A stretch of 14,841 nt of DNA, from contig JALLPB010000539.1 of assembly GCA_036939975.1 (NCBI GenBank), forward strand, positions 1 to 14,841, given 5' to 3'. The notes below the pieces were generated by a model that saw only the letters and a list, made by a program, of their open reading frames with translations, was not told the origin of the DNA and did not search any database. Shown piece after piece: positions 1 to 10,779 of this stretch. Position numbers and translations under genes: made by a program. Each line of letters starts with the position of its first letter. Position 1 is the stretch's first letter. This DNA is from Cyclostephanos tholiformis (taxonomy: Eukaryota; Bacillariophyta; Thalassiosirophyceae; Thalassiosirales; Thalassiosiraceae).

Positions 1-462
1 CCATTTTCCCCTCTGTCACACCGCAAAAAAAGGCTGTCTAAGCCCACTCGATTAAAGAATAGAGTTAATAAAGAATGCCGGGGTTTAAGAACCAGCTCAA
101 GGTAAATTTTTTGGAAGGGGGTCTACAATCCCTGGGGGTGAAGTTTTTCGTTGGGGGGGTGGGGCCTCCCGCCATAAAATAATAATAGTATCTATCTTCG
201 ACATCATCATAATAATATTATATTATATTATGATGTGTGAAAAAGATCCCACTTCGCTTCTTTTGTGTCATACGTTTGATCAATCCTCCCGAGTTTGTGG
301 TCATGTCATAGTCGCGGGCATGACAGATGCGGCCATGCCACTTTGATCGTATCACTCCTACCTCACATCGTTCGTCACGGCCGTTCGACTGGTATCCTTT
401 GACCATCGACCCCCATCCCTCCGACCCAGCAGCATCGTCTACCCCCAACCCCTGATACAATA
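1..462. other. Upstream region of the 5-oxoprolinase gene
   Basis: I see no gene here. The stretch from about 117 to 164 has four G runs (5, 5, 7 and 4 G) separated by loops of 12, 14 and 1 bases. This is only a weak quadruplex candidate because two loops are long. Positions 205-214 and 226-235 form an AT-rich 10-bp inverted repeat (CATCATAATA / TATTATGATG) with an 11-base spacer. The final 100 bases before the ATG at 463 are C-rich and free of long A runs, as expected for a promoter/5' leader. No TATA box or other defined element can be assigned with confidence. Confidence 0.5.
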
Positions 463-3400
463 ATGTCTCCCACCCCAACCGCCACGTCGTTTGGAGGCGA
501 CGGGAGGTTCCACTTCGCCATCGATCGGGGCGGGACCTTCACCGACGTGCACTGTCGTCTACCCGATGGATCCGAGGTCGTTTCGAAGCTGCTGTCCGTC
601 GATCCCGCCAATTACGACGACGCTCCCACGGAGGGCATACGTCGGGTGTTGGACGAATATGATCCGTCGGGACATAGGGGAAGACATCCCCGCGGCAGGG
701 CCGTGAACACGTCGTTGATTGGGAGCATACGCATGGGCACGACCGTCGCGACCAACGCCCTACTGGAGCGGGAGGGGGAAAGGATGGGCCTCGTCATCAC
801 CAGGGGATTCGGCGACTTGCTAAGGATCGGCGATCAGACTCGCAGCGACATGTGAGTTGGGATTGTCGAGTTATATGTGTCTTTTTTTCTCCGTCGATAT
901 CGTTCAGATATTATACATGTCGCATTATTTTCCTTGGTTTCTTTCATTACTTGCAACTCATATCCAATCGACATCCACCATCGTACCCCGACGCGTTAAT
1001 AACAGATTCGACCTAACTTGCAAAGCGCCGGATGTACTGTACGAGGAGGTAATAGAAATCGACGAAAGGGTCATGCTGGCGGAATTTTATGACGAGAACA
1101 AAAGCAATGAAGAGATCGGAGTTTTGGAGCATATGTCGCAGACGATTCAGGGTGGGGGTCAATATTATTCGTCCGACTGGCCAAAGGCGGGGATCGGAAA
1201 GCGAATTACGGGAGTTACTGGGGAAATTGTGAGTTGCCTTTTTTGGGTGTTGCGAGAATGCGTACATGCCAACAGGACCGTGGCCATTTTCTAACTTTAT
1301 CGACCCCACAAATATATTCAGATTATTCCGATCCGCGTCCCTGATGCCGATGCCGTACGCGCATCCCTCCAGACATTGGCCGACAAGGGTATTAAATCCC
1401 TCGCCGTTGTGTTCCTTCATTCATACGTGTACCCCGAGCATGAAAAGCTCGTGGGTGAAATAGCAAAGTCTATGAACTGTTTCTCCGAAATTAGTCTGTC
1501 ACACGAGGTCATGAGCATGGTCAAGTTGGTCCCCCGAGGTCACACGGCTTGTGCCGCGGCCTATCTCACTCCCAAAATCACGAAATATTTAGCGGGTTTC
1601 ACGAGGGGGTTCGATGATGGTCTCATGACGAACGTTCGATTAGACTTCATGAAGTCGGATGGCGGTCTGACTCCCGTGAATGATTTTGGAGGCCATCAGG
1701 CAATCCTCAGTGGACCGGCGGGAGGGGTCGTGGGCTATGCCAAAACATCGTATCGCCCGGTTCTGGACGAGGAGGGCAATGCCCTGAACAAGCCGATACC
1801 GATTATCGGATTCGATATGGGAGGAACCTCGACGGATGTTTCGCGTTACGATGGAACGTTCGAGCACGTGTTCGAGACAACGACCGCGGGCGTATCTATT
1901 CAAGCTCCGCAATTGGACATTCACACTGTCGCGGCGGGCGGTGGATCGAGGCTATTCTTGCAGAATGGCCTCTTCGTGGTTGGGCCCGAATCGAGTAAGG
2001 CGCATCCGGGACCTGTTTGCTATAGAAAGAACGGATACTTGTCCGTAACGGACGCAAACGTCGTTCTGGGTAGGGTAATTCCAGAGCATTTCCCTAATAT
2101 TTTTGGACCCAACGAGGACGAACCGTTGGATCTGGATGGGGCTAGAGCAGCATTCCGGGAGCTTGCCGAGAAGAATCCTGACTTTAAGGGAACGATTGAG
2201 GAGATGGCATATGGGTTCATACAAGTAGCCAACGAGGCTATGTGCCGGCCAATTAGGAACCTGACTCAAATGGTGAGAGTATGCCGTTCTTTATTCTGTG
2301 GCCGTAAGCGTATCTCGTATTACGTCTAGCTCATGCAACGTGATAGCGCGGATTCGACATAACAAAACACGCCTTAGCATGCTTCGGGGGTGCTGGTCCA
2401 CAACATGCATGTGCCATGGCACGGAGTCTGGGAATAACAAAGGTATATGTGCATCGTTACGGTGGCATACTTTCTGCGTATGGTGAGAATTATCATGACA
2501 CTCTTGGGACTTCTTCCAAAATTGATGTATTCTGTGCCTAGATCTAAGAAACGGCTTCGCACACTTTAATGCCAGGGTTGTCAATGGCGGATGCCGTAGT
2601 GGAAGAACAAGAGCCTGCGAAGGAGACATATGCGATTGTAAAAGTTGGCATAGGAGGATTCGACGAGAATCAGGACCCTTCGGCAGCTACGAGAGAGGCC
2701 CGACTTGAAGAGCTGGCAGTGAAGGCACGTTTGACGCTCATGAAACAGGGTTACTCCAAAGAATCAATAATAATCGAAAAATATTTGAACATGCGTTATC
2801 AAGGAACTGACAACGCGATCATGATCAAAGAGAGGAAGACCACTGACGCCAAACTGCCATACGCGAAAACATTTGTAGACAATTACCACCGGGAGTTCGG
2901 GTTCGAATTGGAGGGACGTGATATATTGATTGACGACTTTCGCGTAAGAGCCTTTGTGCCGGGTCCCCTTCTCCCGCCACAGCATTCAGTGCCGCTGATC
3001 GGCTCGCCTATTCCGTCTGGAAGCACTCGTGCATACTTTGAAAATGGATGGGAGAACGGTAAGTTTGTTACTGATGTTATCTGTTCCGCTGCCACCTACT
3101 AGCCAGAATTATTTACTCACCACCATCTACCCGTTCATTCCGTCAGTATCTACCTATAACTTTGAGGATTTGAAGCCAGGCCATGAAATTGACGGCCCGG
3201 CAATTATTGTCCAAAATATCAGTACAATAATCCTCGAAATCGGCTGCACTGCAGTGGTGACTGCAGATGGCGATCTTGATATTTCTGTTGCACGGAAAAA
3301 ATATGAAGATGACACAAAAACTGCTCATGAGATAAAAGTGGATCCAGTTTTATTATCCATTTATGCTCATCGATTCATGGGGATTGCAGAACAGATGGGT

Positions 3401-5060
3401 AGGACTTTGGCTCGAACTGCCATATCTGTAAACATCAAGGAAAGGCTTGACTTCTCGGTGAGGAAAATTGTCAAAATCAATCAAAGTACTAATATTGTTC
3501 CTGGCGTTTATTGATTTCATTCTTTCCTATTGCCAGTGCGCACTTTTTACAAGCGATGGAGGGCTCGTAGCCAATGCACCACACATTCCTGTCCACCTTG
3601 GCGCTATGCAGTCGGCGGTGAAGTTCCAAGTTGAGTACTGGAATAGCGAAGGAAGAGAGGGCATAAAGGAGGGAGATGTTTTCGTTAGTAATCACCCTCA
3701 GCTGGCCGGTGGCAGTCATCTCCCTGATATTACTGTAATCACACCTGTATTTCACGAAGGAACAATTTTGTTCTTCGTAGCCTCCCGCGGACACCATGGT
3801 GACATCGGAGGTATCACTCCGGGATCCATGCCACCACACAGCACTAGTTTGGAAGAAGAGGGTGCCAGAATTATTGCGTTCAAGCTTGTTCAAAATGGAA
3901 GGTTTCAAGAGGGGGGGATTACCTCAATTCTGGTTAATCAAAAATTTGGTGGAACACGCAATCTCAAGGACAACTTGAGTGATCTCAGAGCCCAAGTGGC
4001 CGCAAATAACTCCGGGATTCGTTTACTGCAGAGTCTTGTTATTGAAAATGGGCTAGAGAATGTCCAGGCATACATGCACTTCATACAACACAACGCTGAA
4101 ATGGCTGTCCGTCAGATGCTGAAAAGCTTCGCGGCTACACACGGGGCCCGAGCGAGTGCTATCGATTATCTTGACGATGGCACACCCATCAAACTTACTA
4201 TCGATATTGACCCAAAAACGGGAAATGCATGCTTTGATTTTGAAGGCACCGGACCTCAAATATTAGGGAATTTGAACGCACCGCCTGCGGTGACATATTC
4301 TGCAGTCATTTATTCATTAAGAAGCCTGGTTGGGCAAGACATACCATTGAATCAAGGCTGCCTGGCCCCGATCGAATTCAAGATTCCTCGCTTTTCACTC
4401 TTGAACCCCTCAGAAGACGTTGGCGTTGTGGGCGGGAATGTACTTACTAGCCAGCGTGTTGTGGATGTTGTGCTCAAAGCATTCAAGGCATGCGCTGCTA
4501 GCCAAGGGTGCATGAACAACCTTACCTTTGGTGATGACAGGTATTTGCTCTGAATAATATATTGTCATGGAAGGCGATTGACAAATCTAATTCTTATTTT
4601 CCTTTTCTATCTTCTCTATCACAGGTTTGGATATTATGAAACGATTGCGGGCGGGGCAGGGGCTGGACCAACATGGGAAGGACGTAGTGGCGTTCACACT
4701 CATTGTACTAACACTCGGATCACTGATCCTGAGATTTTAGAGAGAAGGTATCCCGTACTATTGCGTCGTTTCGGCTTGCGTGCAGGTAGCGGTGGAGCAG
4801 GTATGCACAATGGTGGAAATGGAGTAATTCGTGAGATCGAGCCTCTTCGCCCCTTGGTGATGAGCATTCTCTCTGAACGAAGGACTCTTCGCCCGTACGG
4901 TCTCGAGGGTGGCGAGCCTGGAATGACGGGCAGGAACTTGCTTATCAGGGAGGGCGGTATCGCTTTGAATATTGGGGCGAAAAGAAGTGGGGTAATCAAA
5001 TTAGGTGAGCGGCTTGTTATTGAAACGCCGGGTGGGGGGGGTTATGGTGTTGGTGCTTGA
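463..5060 (+). CDS. OPLAH: 5-oxoprolinase (ATP-hydrolysing), 8 exons, complete
   Basis: This enzyme uses ATP to open 5-oxo-L-proline to L-glutamate in the gamma-glutamyl (glutathione) cycle, probably in the cytosol as a dimer. I join the exons as 463-851, 1006-1228, 1322-2272, 2347-2482, 2576-3058, 3147-3457, 3537-4540 and 4625-5060. All seven introns (74-154 bp) are GT-AG and phases agree throughout, giving 1310 residues, close to the roughly 1290 usual in eukaryotes. The N-terminal HyuA-type half has DRGGTFTD (21-28), SGPAGG (334-339) and [10 protein letters not shown] (367-376), the nucleotide-binding motifs. The short fourth exon restores LACFGGAG. The HyuB-type half starts near residue 790 and keeps [16 protein letters not shown] and a C-terminal GGGGYG. 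So both halves are fused, as in eukaryotes. The ATG at 463 precedes the conserved [11 protein letters not shown] by 14 residues. I see no break; the gene should be functional. Confidence 0.96.
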
Positions 5061-5254
5061 ACGTTGTCTTAGAATTAAGTAGTAGCATTATTAAGAATTG
5101 AAAGCTTTTCATAATCTGGTCTGATCGGAACCAGCAGGGCACAGATGAGAGGGTAGCTTATCTTACCCAGTAGGAATCATTCTCTGAATATGCTCCAAGA
5201 GGACAGCAGTGAGAAATTAAGTGATACAACTTTTCAGAAGAACCATCTAAGAAT

Positions 5255-5879
5255 TCAGAGGAACCAAGGCATAGATTTGAGATATTCATCGAGTTTCAAT
5301 TCAAAGTTTGTACATTTGATATCAAATCGCCCAGGAAATTTGACTCTACCCTCCGGAGGGTCAACTTGGATGTCCTCTGGTCGATACAACGGCGACCTCA
5401 CGACGCATTCCACCCAGATTTCCGAATATATATGCTTCAAAGCCGTCTGAAAAGAGGTTTTGGAATTGATTTCCCCGCCCGCAGCACGTGCGCCTCCTGG
5501 TAAGGTGTTCATGACGGGGTTGTTGTTTGTATACAATGCTATTCGAAGACCGGATATGGTTTCGTAGCAATGCAGCGTCCCGGCTCCCGTCTTGACCGAA
5601 TGAAGTGCTGGCAATTCCACGAGATGGTGATGATATAATGAGGATTGATTGCACGAAGAAAAAAATCATTTAGGTGATAATAATTTTACCTGGCGACTCC
5701 CCCTCGGGGGTGAGGCTGCCAACCAATTCCCGCAGACTGAATAACATTCCGAAGATTAATTTTCGCTGTTCCGACACTTGCTCTGCATCTTGCATCAGTT
5801 GTTGCTTTGTGGTGGTATATCGTTTCGTAAACAAAGTCTTCCCCTTCCTGTCGAAGATGTGAATTGCATGGACCGTCAT
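5255..5879 (-). CDS. TRAPPC1: TRAPP complex subunit 1 (Bet5-like), 2 exons
   Basis: This is a small longin-fold core subunit of the TRAPP tethering/Rab-GEF complexes, acting in ER-Golgi vesicle traffic. Exon 1 (5690-5879) and exon 2 (5255-5607) flank an 82-bp GT-AG intron with phase 1 on both sides and give 180 residues. The start MTVHAIHIFDRKG, the helix segment FGMLFSLRELV (43-53), LHCYETISGLRIAL (75-88) and the end LDEYLKSMPWFL match the family along its length. The first in-frame ATG is at 5879. The frame stays open about 90 codons upstream but without another ATG, so I treat that as leader. The protein is longer than the roughly 145 residues of animal TRAPPC1 because of two loops (about 94-114, rich in Gly/Ala, and about 142-158). 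It converges on the 5-oxoprolinase gene, with 194 bp between stops, and diverges from the next gene. Confidence 0.93.
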
Positions 5880-6176
5880 TTTAACAGCCAAACTAAATTG
5901 ACGAGGGGTAACGACTAGCTGCAACTCCAACCGCGTCGAACCGGGCGTTTTCTGGGGTAAATGCGAGACAGTTGAGAAGAAGAAGTGGGGGTAATTCAGT
6001 TGGCGTTGTTGAGCTAGGTAGGTGCCCCCCGCCCCGCCCCGGTGCTGAATTCGGGAGAGAGGTGTTACGCGAAAACGACGTATCGTACAATAAAATCGTA
6101 TGTACGCATCATAATTATCCCATAATAAATAAGATACCGAAGCAATCAACTATCACCACTCACCACACCACCGGCG
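5880..6176. promoter_or_regulatory. Shared head-to-head promoter region with GC-box-like tract
   Basis: These 297 bases separate the start codons of two divergent genes, TRAPPC1 (left, minus) and the membrane protein (right, plus). They must therefore hold both leaders and either two back-to-back promoters or one bidirectional promoter. A C-rich run interrupted by single G residues lies at about 6024-6040 and resembles tandem GC boxes. The right side, from about 6090 to 6150, turns AT-rich. Regulation itself is inferred from layout only. Confidence 0.5.
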
Positions 6177-6758
6177 ATGGTCGACAGGAATACGCAGCCC
6201 GGCTATGGCGCCATTGACGTTCCGCCTGGAGGTAACGAGGAGTTCGACGAGAGAAATACATACTATCTTAACGAGGGTGGTTTCACGTTGAATCGATTCT
6301 TCCGAGCGGCGGTTCCCATCGTCATAGCCCTGTTGATCATGAGTGGCTTCGGCTATGGCATGTCTCATGGGTGAGTTTGTTCATCGGGTTGCGAATTTCT
6401 TGGCATAACGGGCTATGGTGTCTGTCAATGCTACGCTTATTGTCTCGTTGCTGTGTTAGCCTGGGGGCTCATCCGTTAGTGGGTTGCCGCATTCGATCGG
6501 GGGTGGTATCGGTCGAATTCTTGTCACTATTTCGTTATCTATTCACACCGATCTGACTACCGTCAATTTCGCAGATTCAGCCACTTGTACGGGCCGCCCA
6601 AAGTCGAAGATAGCAGTGTCAAGCAAGACGATTCCTGGATTCCAGAATCAGACATATCTGATGCTGCGTGTAAGATGAATAAAAACTGTGCAAAGCTAGA
6701 ATTGGTTGGAAATTGCTGTCCTACTGATCATGGGGTGATACTAGAATGCTGCCATTGA
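6177..6758 (+). CDS. Small single-pass membrane protein with C-terminal six-cysteine (CCPT) domain, 2 exons
   Basis: Exon 1 (6177-6370) joins exon 2 (6575-6758) across a 204-bp GT-AG intron in phase 2, giving 125 residues. Residues 1-40 are polar with GYGAIDVPPGG near the start. FFRAAVPIVIALLIMSGFGYG (about 41-61) is one hydrophobic membrane segment, preceded by Arg at 40 and 43, suggesting a signal-anchor with the C-terminus outside the cytosol. A Ser/Asp/Pro-rich linker follows, then six cysteines at 97, 103, 112, 113, 123 and 124 in the pattern C-x5-C-x8-CCPT-x7-L-x-CC. I recognise this cysteine signature from many diatom/ochrophyte predicted proteins of unknown function. The even cysteine number fits three disulfides outside the cytosol. 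Without splicing, exon 1 would stop right after the membrane segment, so exon 2 is easy to miss. I cannot name the function. Confidence 0.82.
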
Positions 6759-7153
6759 GAATTGAGGACTAGGTTATGATTTAATACAACACGATGTGAA
6801 CAGGGAGCATCTTCACATAATGTGATATTGCATCCTGTCACTACAGCAAAACCATGCTACTCTTAGGTGACGAAGTGACTAATATTATTATTTTACAGAA
6901 GTCCTACTTTCTGACTATCTCATTCCGACGAAGGATAGTTATTAATTAGATGATTTATGAAATGAATTGGCTCAAAATTGATTAATGGATGAAGAGGATT
7001 ATATGTAAGATTTGTGTACTTAACACCTACCTCTAGGCAAATGCAACAACGCTCAGATAAAGCATAGAATAATATCGTAGCTTACAACCAAATTCTCACA
7101 CTGCTCTCTATTTGACTGTTGTCGTGAATGGGGGGTAACATTGCTCGTACTGA
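6759..7153. other. Intergenic region between two convergent genes
   Basis: These 395 bases should hold the 3' ends of the membrane-protein gene (plus) and the RRM gene (minus). The middle is AT-rich, with AATAA-like strings, but I cannot single out a polyadenylation signal. I see no RNA gene or repeat. Confidence 0.5.
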
Positions 7154-8831
7154 TTAATTCTCAGTGTCAGGAAGAGCCGTTCCAATGTCTGCCAGGTCAG
7201 CAAAAGACTCTGGTGATGGCGCCATATTTCTCTCGTCGCTTTCATAGCTATCAACATCGCTTGCACCTCTTAACTGATCGAATGGTGGAAGGACAGGTTT
7301 GTGAACGCCATATTCTCTCGATTGTGGGAGCCGAACCTCTTGCATAGGAACGGAGCCTTGAGCTAAGAGTTTCAGTTTGGAGTATTCTCCCTCAAAATGC
7401 TCCTGAATAGGCATGAAATCGGACTCAGGAGGGTGGTGATAATTGAGGGGACGAGGTTGATATGGTGTGTTAAAGTCTTGATTGGGCGGGGGACCTGAAT
7501 GCGATTTATAATGTTTCTCCTCTCTTTTCGGTTTTTTGTAATCCACCTTCAATCGTTTCCCATGTATCTGAGAAGAGGGATTGTGAAATTGGTATGAGAA
7601 TATGAATGTGCAAACAAATTACGGGGAGCTCTTGACTTACGTGGAAGCCGTTGAGATGTTGTATCGCTGAAGCTGCTGACTCGGCAGATTCGAAGCTGAC
7701 AAAACCGAAGCCCTTTCCTCTTCCGGTGTCATCTTCAGTCTTAATACTCACACTAAGAATATTTCCGTGAACCTTAAATAGTTCGTATAAGTCTTGATTG
7801 GTCATGTCGTTTGGGATATAAAATACGAACAATGTCACCCCCCCAGGATGTTCTCTATTGTCACTATTGACGATAGGCCTCCCTGGATTTTTAGCAAAAC
7901 TCCTGTGTGGTCCAATTTGATGACCTCGCCCTCTCCTTGGTGCTCCGTAGGCTTCATGATGTGTAGATTGACCCTTATACTGCTGGTGATATTCGCCCCC
8001 ATCAAGGTGCGAGTAACCTTGAGCACCATACGCCGAATACGACCCCATCCCTGCATAGCCAACTCCAGACGGAGCTTGAGGAGGTGCATAACCAGGTTGA
8101 TAACCAGCAATGCCACCATATGAAGCATGTAGCATTGATGAGTTTGTTTCATATGAATAGCCTTGGCCACCAGAGCCATAACTGTATGCTGGCAATTGAT
8201 ACGAACCATATCCAGGAAATGACGGCTCTCCTGGCATGGTTGCTGTGGAAGCATCGAAACGTGAGAATGGTGGCAACGTTGCATAAGTCCCTGGTCCCGT
8301 TGTGGGAGGTGGTGAATATGCAGAGTGCCCAACTGGTGAGCTCAAAGGGAGGATTCTACCTGCGCTTGGCATAGATGTAGGTGACGAAGCATCAAATGGT
8401 GGCAACGTTGAATATGCCGCTGACGTGGTTGTCAGAGGTGAATATGCAGGGTGCCCAATTGGTGAGCTCGATGGGAGGATACTCCCTGAGCTTGGCATAC
8501 CAGTTCTCGATGAAGCATCAAATAGTGGCAACGCTGAATACGCAGGGTGCCCCGCAGGGAAGCTCTGCCCCGCGGGGAAGCTCGGCGGGAGAAAATGTCC
8601 CGCGCTTGATCCGTGAGGTGGTGCATAGCCAGGCGTTTCTTCGTAAGCTGATTCTCCCGGCACTGAAGAGTGATGATGACTGACAGCAAGGGGAGCAACA
8701 TGTGTTGGTTTATCTTGATTGTCGTCATCTCCCGACGGCATTGAAGGAAGTATGCTTGAATACGATGCGACGCCACTTGAAGGTTTTTCCTCTTGCAGTC
8801 CTTCTTCGTCTCCTCCTTCCATGGCTGGCAT
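7154..8831 (-). CDS. Single-RRM RNA-binding protein with long low-complexity N-terminus (CELF/Bruno-like RRM), 2 exons
   Basis: Exon 1 (7641-8831) and exon 2 (7154-7567) join across a 73-bp GT-AG intron in phase 0, giving 534 residues. The intron splits the RRM near its end: NGFH in exon 1 continues as IHGKRLKVDYKKPK in exon 2. The domain spans about residues 334-411, with RNP2 LFVFYI (334-339) and RNP1 KGFGFVSF (373-380), so it should bind single-stranded RNA. The layout resembles the third RRM of CELF/Bruno proteins, but only one RRM is present. Residues 1-330 are Pro/Ser/Tyr/Gly-rich and probably disordered, with an internal repeat. An RGRG-containing basic stretch precedes the RRM. The tail after the RRM is charged and Pro-rich. 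I start at the ATG at 8831; the frame is open only slightly further upstream to a TAG and has no earlier ATG. A role in splicing, mRNA decay or translation is possible; the target is unknown. Confidence 0.88.
8220..8600 (-). repeat. 126-bp coding minisatellite inside the RRM gene
   Basis: Successive copies begin near 8338, 8464 and 8578 on the plus strand, so the spacing is 126 bp (42 codons) and then 114 bp (38 codons). At the protein level the unit carries GHPAYSP, a Thr/Ser spacer, TLPPFDASS and MPSxGxILPxSSP; the copy nearest the 5' end of the gene lacks part of the spacer. Next to it is a second, smaller duplication in which the sequence FPAG occurs twice within 10 residues. All lengths are multiples of three, so the frame is kept. 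This region lies in the disordered N-terminus, where length changes would be tolerated. Confidence 0.75.
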
Positions 8832-10718
8832 CGGGATGTCCAAATTGGGCCTATTCGATCCTTCCTCCCGAGGACTACACTATTCGTTCCTCAATTCGAT
8901 GATTGCTAAAGAATATGTTAGGAGTCGCAAGTAAGGAGAGACAAAAAGCCAGAACGAAAGACGGATAGAACTGATGAGCAGTTTGTTGGCTCGAAAAAAT
9001 GAGCAAAGATGATGTATATTTGTAGGTCTCTAATGAGAAAATCAATGCCGTCACTCTCATCCCTCCATCTGACCGAAAGGGTCGTCGCTCCAAATAAATT
9101 TGGAGTGCTCAATAAACGGGTCTGATTCTTTCAGGGAAGTCAGAGCCCGACGGAAGAAACATGCCCTATCACACTGAAAAAGACGCCACTATCGCACTGA
9201 CTTAATAACAAATCGGACAACGTATTCCAGCCATCTTATGACGGACAAGCCTGCCACAATGTAGCAAGGCGTGGAAAAATAGCAGACATCACATATTATT
9301 ATCATCGTACCTATCCTGCTGGCGGTATGTTTGTTTGGCCATGAAAGGAACAAAATTTAATTCAAATATTCAATGCTTTCGCGGGGGGGAGACCATGATC
9401 CTGGAAAGGCGAATTACCTACGCGCACTGTGATAAACCTGCTCTCAAGTCATTGGGACGGTGCACATGAAGCAGTTTGGGCTGGGGTTGTTGTTCGTTCT
9501 CTTCTGCTTTCGCCAAAGATAAAAAAATACCATCCGAATTCTACGTTGGAATTTTTTCTCCATTCTTTCTCATCCAAAATTCCGTCCTGATACTCCGCGA
9601 AATCCCGGTAAATGTAATTCTGAAATCCCTCCCACATGTAAAAAAATACATTCCCTTGAGATTTTTAACTCAGGTGTGACTCCACCGAGGTCTCCCCAAT
9701 GCGTCATCACCTCTGACCACCGATGACATCATGATGTTGTAAGACCATAATATTATCCATGTTGGTGGTAAAATGCAATTGAATAAATCAACCATGGCAA
9801 AAGGCATCATCATACGACTGCTGTGGAGTCACACTCCCAGCAAGAAAGGATACAACAGTCAACTAACATAATATGCATTGGGTCTGCATCATTAGAACTA
9901 GAACAAATAATATTTATTACTATTTATATGACCATTAATGTGCATCGCAATGATGACAATGAGCGATGAAGATGCAATGACAATGAAATGATGGGCACCA
10001 TTATGATGGGGTGGGTTTATTGTCATAGGCCATGGTATATTGGTGGGAAACTATCTCGCTAAATGTCGCGATTTGCTAAATAGCCAATCGCTGATGTATG
10101 CAGGTGACTGACAGTCCCCCCAGATGGATCTCAAAGGCTGCAAGCCACAGGATCCAAAGGTGAGAAATGATGATGCATATCACTTAATACCATAAATTCT
10201 TACATGGAATGGTTTGGCAAGGTAACCTTCTTAGGAAAGATCACAATATCTTTTAGGAATCAGTGCAAACGTATGAGTTCTTATGATAGGGAATCATTTA
10301 TAAAATCAATTTCTCTCCAAATCACGTGTGTAGAGTCTCATACAAAATTTAGATCTTTTAGTCGGGTTTGAGATGTAACCACTCGTGGTCACACTAATAC
10401 CCCGATCAAGTATTAACACATATGAGAGCACTTAGAATCCTATGAGAGTGCACGCTCCTTGTCTATGGTTGAACCTCATTTTAGATCAGTTAAAATAGCT
10501 CATAATTTTCATTTCAATATTTCTTTACATCCGTGATTCCTCTCATCATGGCAGAAGCCCTACTTTTTTCACAATCACAAGCTAAGAAAGGGCTCAGGAC
10601 AGCTATTAGTATATGTAAGGTGCTGGACTTAGGGTCCCTATATCGACCCTGACCAACAAGCAGATGTATTAATTTTATCGGTCCTTTTTCCACACAAGAG
10701 ACTGAATTCAGTCTACCA
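8832..10718. other. Gene-free stretch between the RRM gene and the repeat block
   Basis: The first few hundred bases are the presumed promoter and leader of the minus-strand RRM gene. Beyond that I find no coding frame with codon structure or recognisable motif, no tRNA and no rRNA. The stretch includes an ATG/GAT-rich patch near 9945-10000 with a small inverted repeat (CATCGC at 9943-9948, GCGATG at 9963-9968). It also has an imperfect 24-base palindrome at 10068-10091 and an AGGGTC/GACCCT inverted repeat at 10631-10650. It looks like decayed, unclassified intergenic DNA. Confidence 0.5.
10068..10091. repeat. Imperfect 24-base palindrome
   Basis: The outer six bases on each side, GCGATT and AATCGC, pair perfectly, and inner GCTA/TAGC also pair; 20 of 24 positions are self-complementary. 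The heptamer GCTAAAT occurs both inside it (10075-10081) and just before it (10058-10064). It could form a short hairpin or be a remnant of a small element end; I cannot assign a function. Confidence 0.5.
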
Positions 10719-10775
10719 GATTCTTATTATTTGTCAAGGTATTTCTGTCTGTCATCCATAAAAAAATAGGGTTTT
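10719..10775 (+). repeat. Direct repeat, left copy
   Basis: This segment starts CTTATTAT and contains TATTTCTGTCTGTCATCCAT followed by an A run. It matches, with substitutions and small gaps, the segment starting at 11215. The two copies are about 496 bp apart in the same orientation and flank the minus-strand SINE-like element. They may be parts of related insertions or of one older composite repeat. Confidence 0.45.
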
Positions 10776-10779
10776 TAGA

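Noticed and set aside
5880..6149. N-terminal extension of about 90 codons upstream of TRAPPC1
   Set aside because: The frame is open but has no ATG, and the conserved family start MTVHAI lies at the ATG at 5879; it overlaps the divergent promoter region.
9449..9637. 62-codon minus-strand ORF with ATG start
   Set aside because: Short, no recognisable motif, no splice context linking it to other exons, and within the range expected by chance.
10369..10549. A stretch starting TGAGATG and ending CTCATCA that looked like a solo Copia-type LTR
   Set aside because: No second copy, no matching target-site duplication and no recognisable primer-binding site follow it. The TG..CA ends alone occur often by chance.
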